DNA from: an uncultured Chitinophagaceae bacterium
GTDB taxonomy: Bacteria > Bacteroidota > Bacteroidia > Chitinophagales > Chitinophagaceae
Assembly: GCA_938017685.1 (NCBI GenBank)
Contig: CALIIL010000005.1
Span: forward strand, 1-46,307
Length of the DNA stretch: 46,307 nucleotides
Reading direction: 5' to 3'
Of this stretch, positions 43,180-46,307 are shown piece after piece. The notes under the pieces were generated by a model, which ran no database searches, had not been told where the DNA came from, and saw only the letters and a list, made by a program, of their open reading frames with translations. A program made the translations under genes and the position numbers. The first letter of the stretch is position 1, and every line of letters starts with the position of its first letter.

Positions 43180-43231
43180 TTTTTTAGAAAAAAGTTGTTG
43201 GTAAGAAAGCCGTTGTTAACCTATAAAAGCT

Positions 43232-44698
43232 CTAAATCTCTACTAAAAAGCTAACGCTTTTCTGAATATCATCACTAATCACACGATCTTGTTCCATAAA
43301 GCTTACTTCTTTTCTAAAGTCGTGATAATATTTTTTCATAGCATCAGAAAGTAACATTGGATTTTTAAAATCTATGGCCTGCGCCGCGCACATCAATTCA
43401 ATAGCTAGTACTCGTTCTGTGTTTTTTACCACTTGATAAAGCTTGGTGGCCGCATTGGCTCCCATACTCACATGATCCTCTTGTCCATTACTACTTACAA
43501 TGCTATCAACAGAAGCCGGCGTGCACAATTGTTTGTTCTGACTTACTAGCGATGCAGCCGTATATTGAGCAATCATAAAGCCACTTTCAAGCCCCGGGTT
43601 TTTAGAAAGGAAGGGTGGTAAATCTCGCTGTCCAGAAACCAATAAATAAGTTCTTCTTTCTGAAATACTTGCCAATTCCGAAAGGGCAATGGCTAAATAA
43701 TCTAACTGCAAAGCAAGGGGTTGACCATGAAAATTTCCGCCGCTAACGATCACATCTTCTTCTGGGAAAATGAGTGGATTGTCAGTTACTGAATTGATCT
43801 CGCATTCTATCACTTTTTTAGCTTGTGCAAAGGCATCAAAGCTTGCACCGTGTACCTGCGGTATGCATCTAAAACTATAAGGGTCTTGCACTTGTTTTTT
43901 CTCGGCAAATGCACTTAAACTTCCTTCTAATAATTTACGAACAGCGGTGGCAACTTTTACCTGTCCATCTTGAGGTCGAACACGATGTATGCCTTCAAAA
44001 AATGGACTTGGCTTACAATCAAATGCTTCGAAACTGAGCGCAGCAATTTTGGTAGAATGTGTAATCATTTTTTGCGTGCGCATCAGTGCCCACACACCAT
44101 AAGAACTCATAAATTGTGTGCCATTTAAAAGAGCAAGGCCTTCTTTACTTTTCAGTTTTATAGGAGCCATATTTTTGGCTTTCAACACTTTGGCTGAGCT
44201 TTCCCACTCTCCATGTTCTACTTTTAATTTTCCACTTCCTAACAGGGGCAAACTTAAATGTGCTAAAGGGGCTAAATCTCCACTTGCGCCCAAGCTGCCC
44301 TGTGTAAATATTTCTGGTAAAATGTTCTCGTTATAATGCCAAAGTAGTCGCTCCACCAATTCCTCACTTACGCCACTATGCCCGTAGGTAAAGTTCTTAA
44401 TTTTTAAAAGTAACATCAAGCGTACAATATCCATTGGTACGTGATCGCCCACACCACAAGCATGAGAGAGTACGAGATTGGTTTGGAGCTGTTCTAAATC
44501 ATTGTCTTGAACCCTAACATCGCATAAACTACCAAAGCCTGTATTGATACCATAGAAGGTTTCGCCGGTCGAAACTTTTTTATCCAGATAATCTCGGCAG
44601 TTTTTAATGTTTTGATAGTGCTCTTCAGTTAATTCTAATTTATTATTTATAATTTCTGGAATATTATTTATTGTCAGATTATCAAGGAGTTGGCTCAT
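43232..44698 (-). CDS. hutH: Histidine ammonia-lyase
   Basis: This 488-residue enzyme converts histidine to urocanate and ammonia, the first step of histidine use. The MIO cofactor forms autocatalytically from Ala138-Ser139-Gly140 in GSLGASGDLAPLAHL. The YGINTGFGSL block (49-58) supplies the catalytic Tyr, and the Ser-His pair in NLVLSHACG (His79) is the HAL-type selectivity motif rather than that of tyrosine or phenylalanine ammonia-lyases. Length is slightly shorter than the classical 510 residues. No hutU, hutI or hutG neighbour is present, so the pathway would be dispersed. It follows the hip promoter region on the same strand. Confidence 0.93.
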   Translation of the reverse strand: MSQLLDNLTINNIPEIINNKLELTEEHYQNIKNCRDYLDKKVSTGETFYGINTGFGSLCDVRVQDNDLEQLQTNLVLSHACGVGDHVPMDIVRLMLLLKIKNFTYGHSGVSEELVERLLWHYNENILPEIFTQGSLGASGDLAPLAHLSLPLLGSGKLKVEHGEWESSAKVLKAKNMAPIKLKSKEGLALLNGTQFMSSYGVWALMRTQKMITHSTKIAALSFEAFDCKPSPFFEGIHRVRPQDGQVKVATAVRKLLEGSLSAFAEKKQVQDPYSFRCIPQVHGASFDAFAQAKKVIECEINSVTDNPLIFPEEDVIVSGGNFHGQPLALQLDYLAIALSELASISERRTYLLVSGQRDLPPFLSKNPGLESGFMIAQYTAASLVSQNKQLCTPASVDSIVSSNGQEDHVSMGANAATKLYQVVKNTERVLAIELMCAAQAIDFKNPMLLSDAMKKYYHDFRKEVSFMEQDRVISDDIQKSVSFLVEI

Positions 44699-44814
44699 TT
44701 TTTTACTTTGGAAAACGAATATAATTCAGTCTAATAGGATTTCGTTCTTTTTTTTGGCACAAAAATGGTGGTAATGTCTTAATAACTATACGGTTTTCCC
44801 TAAACCGCATAAAT

Positions 44815-44822
44815 TAGATTTG
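44815..44822 (+). promoter_or_regulatory. Predicted -7 box of the truncated surface-protein gene
   Basis: TAGATTTG matches TAnnTTTG and ends 4 bp before the ATG at 44827, so the mRNA would be nearly leaderless. A TTTT at 44794-44797 is a weak -33 candidate. Confidence 0.35.
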
Positions 44823-44826
44823 AAAT

Positions 44827-46113
44827 ATGAATAAGTTTTACTACCGCGCAATAGTTATATTGTCGCTCATTCTATTGTCCAATATCAACGGAAATGCACA
44901 AGTTTCTAATTATGGATTCTCACAAGCTACTATTCCAGGTTCTTATAATAATTTAATTCTTAGTGATACTTATCAGCAAGGTGCGGCATTAAGTTTCGAT
45001 TTTATTTCACCTGATATTTCTTTTCCAACAGGATTTACCTTCCCTTATAATTGTAGAAATTATTCATCGTTTCGTATTTCTAACAATGGTTTTTTACTAT
45101 TTGGTCTTTTTGGTAATCCTGTAATTACAGAAAGCAATGCAATTGCTAATACTAACAATATTCCTGCTGAAGGGGTAATACAGCCTTTTGGTATTGACTT
45201 GACTAATTCTATTGCTTCAGGAGCTAATTCGTCCATTACTTATGGTATGGACCCAACTTCATCAAGTGGAGCTTTTGTTATTCAATTTAGAGACTTGGCT
45301 CGCGCCAATGCTAATACTGATAAGGTTAATGTTCAAGTGTGGTTATACCCTACGGGCCAAATTCAATTTAGATATGGCAATTGTTTGCCATCATCTACAA
45401 GTACCAGTACGAACTCGCCTACCGTTGGTTTAAAAGGTGGTTATACTAATGACATTATGGTAAGAGCAGTTTCAGCAACGGGTTCGGCTTCAACATGGGC
45501 TAACTCAGCAAGAGGAACATCTATATTTTCTACAAGCCGATATGTTGGTTCGGCCATAAGTCCTTATGGTAGTATTTACCCTTTAAATAATTTGATTTAT
45601 TCATTTAATCCCGTTGGTTGTTATAATCCAGTAGTTGAGGCTGGTCCTGCTTGTACTTCATTAGAAACGGAGTGGTTCTTGACAACAAGCGGTAATAAAA
45701 TGCCTTCTAAATCTTGGACCAAATGGCCATTACGAGGACAGAACGCCTGGTTCAGCGAATATGAAAATGCGGGTGTAACAAAATGGACAAACCCTACACA
45801 AGGTGCTTACACTATGTCAGGCGCTAATGGTACACAGCACTCAGCTCGCTTTCATACCTATTCATTAGCACAAGATTATTATGGTGATTTAGATTGGCAT
45901 ATAAACTTATCAAGCTGTGCTAGCTCGGCCAAGGAATTAAATTTTTATTATTTAAATAATACAACAGGTACAGATAACTTAAAGGTGTACCTAAGTACAA
46001 ATGGTGGATCAACTTTTACTTTACTGAACTCTTTTGGTGCGGAAACAGCTTGGTCACAAAAAACGATAAATCTAGGTGTAGTTGTAGCCTTCCCTAAAAT
46101 TTGGACAGTTTAA
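44827..46113 (+). pseudogene. Secreted surface protein gene truncated by IS3 insertion
   Basis: A signal peptide (residues 1-24, ending NINGNAQ) is followed by a beta-rich module (about 25-265, with GFTFPYNCRNYSSFRISNNGF). A second MAM-like jelly-roll starts near residue 290 (EWFLTTSGNKMPSKSWTKWP) and breaks off after WSQKTINLG. The last dozen residues come from sequence of a different kind that belongs to an insertion element, and the stop at 46111-46113 lies inside the element. Such proteins normally continue to a T9SS sorting domain, which is missing here. The remnant could still be exported to the periplasm but not sorted by T9SS. Confidence 0.75.
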
Positions 46114-46142
46114 AAATCAGAAAATCTTTAATTTTAAACTGT
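46105..46142. repeat. 11-bp inverted repeat upstream of the transposase start
   Basis: ACAGTTTAAAA (46105-46115) and TTTTAAACTGT (46132-46142) are perfect inverted copies separated by 16 bp, ending 5 bp before the transposase ATG. Folded in RNA that enters from the host gene, this hairpin would cover the translation start region and could limit transposase synthesis. Confidence 0.6.
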
Positions 46143-46147
46143 AAAAC

Positions 46148-46307
46148 ATGAAAAGAAGTAAATTTAACGAGAGCCAGATCATCAAGGCTCTAAAAGAAAA
46201 CGAACAAGGACGAAGCGTTCAAGAAGTATCACGTGAACTCGGTATCGATACGAGTACATTCTATTATTGGCGCAAGAAATACGGCGGTATGGAAGTGAAA
46301 CAACTCA
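46148..46307 (+). CDS. IS3-family transposase OrfA, cut by window edge
   Basis: The 53 visible residues start MKRSKFNESQIIKALKENEQ and continue with a helix-turn-helix (SVQEVSRELGIDTSTFYYWRKKYGG). This is the HTH_Tnp_1 DNA-binding domain of IS3-type OrfA, most like the IS407/IS2-type groups. The catalytic DDE domain would be in OrfB beyond the window, usually reached by a programmed -1 frameshift. The ATG at 46148 follows the 11-bp inverted repeat. Confidence 0.9.
   Translation, partial: MKRSKFNESQIIKALKENEQGRSVQEVSRELGIDTSTFYYWRKKYGGMEVKQL

Larger units (their letters stand above)
46074..46307 (+). mobile_element. Left end of an IS3-family insertion sequence (partial)
   Basis: The boundary with the interrupted gene lies somewhere between about 46074 and 46102, judged from where the reading frame stops resembling its protein. 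TTGGACAGTTTAAA near 46101 resembles terminal sequence of Bacteroidota IS3 elements. The element carries a leading transposase frame at 46148 and continues beyond the window, so its right end and target duplication cannot be seen. Confidence 0.65.

Overview
The window reads as chromosomal DNA of a Bacteroidota (Bacteroidetes) bacterium. The support is AT-rich sequence, C-terminal Por/type IX secretion (T9SS) sorting domains, a sigma/FecR/STN surface-signalling operon, Bacteroidota-specific families (DUF5606, DUF6029, Omp28-like, DUF2807), frequent TAnnTTTG promoter boxes and a general lack of Shine-Dalgarno sequences. I cannot place it reliably below phylum. I see no tRNA, rRNA or CRISPR array.

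Layout. 1-83: the edge of a probable transposase gene. 226-3234: MATE exporter and SulP anion transporter, leftward. 3412-4440: App1-like HAD phosphatase. 4437-8262: leftward cell-surface signalling operon, in the order DUF2807 lipoprotein, ECF sigma factor, FecR anti-sigma, then an STN protein that ends in surface repeats where a TonB-receptor barrel would be expected. 8472-10283: lone AIPR-family (abortive infection) gene. 10375-12920: small membrane protein, CE1/LpqC-like esterase, two secreted or TPR proteins. 12940-17783: prfA, a T9SS cargo gene, a lipoprotein and iscS. 17919-23108: a 1729-residue T9SS-sorted surface protein. 23284-27377: methylmalonyl-CoA epimerase and a DUF6029/unknown/Omp28 operon. 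27901-33845: PpiD-like foldase, NTF2-like protein, M28 peptidase lipoprotein, small lipoprotein, acyl-ACP desaturase, RluA pseudouridine synthase. 33829-34924: small accessory genes, including a possible HEPN-like membrane protein with a 69-residue partner. 35072-41498: dipeptidyl peptidase III lipoprotein, DUF5606, gcvH, VanZ-like protein, mnmG, RNase H with two viroplasmin domains. 41499-43046: a tripartite HipB-HipS-HipT toxin-antitoxin operon. 43232-44698: hutH. 44827-46307: a secreted protein gene truncated by an IS3-type element that runs off the window.

Most of the window is core metabolism and envelope biogenesis. Three defence- or stress-type loci (AIPR, the HEPN-like pair, HipBST) sit as isolated cassettes between housekeeping genes. 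The most striking non-coding feature is a set of three similar palindromic sites upstream of hipB with centres exactly 61 bp apart, arranged around a recognisable Bacteroidota promoter. No wholly new system can be proven from sequence alone. The best candidates for something undescribed are the HEPN-like pair, the STN/surface-repeat signalling protein and the hip operator array.
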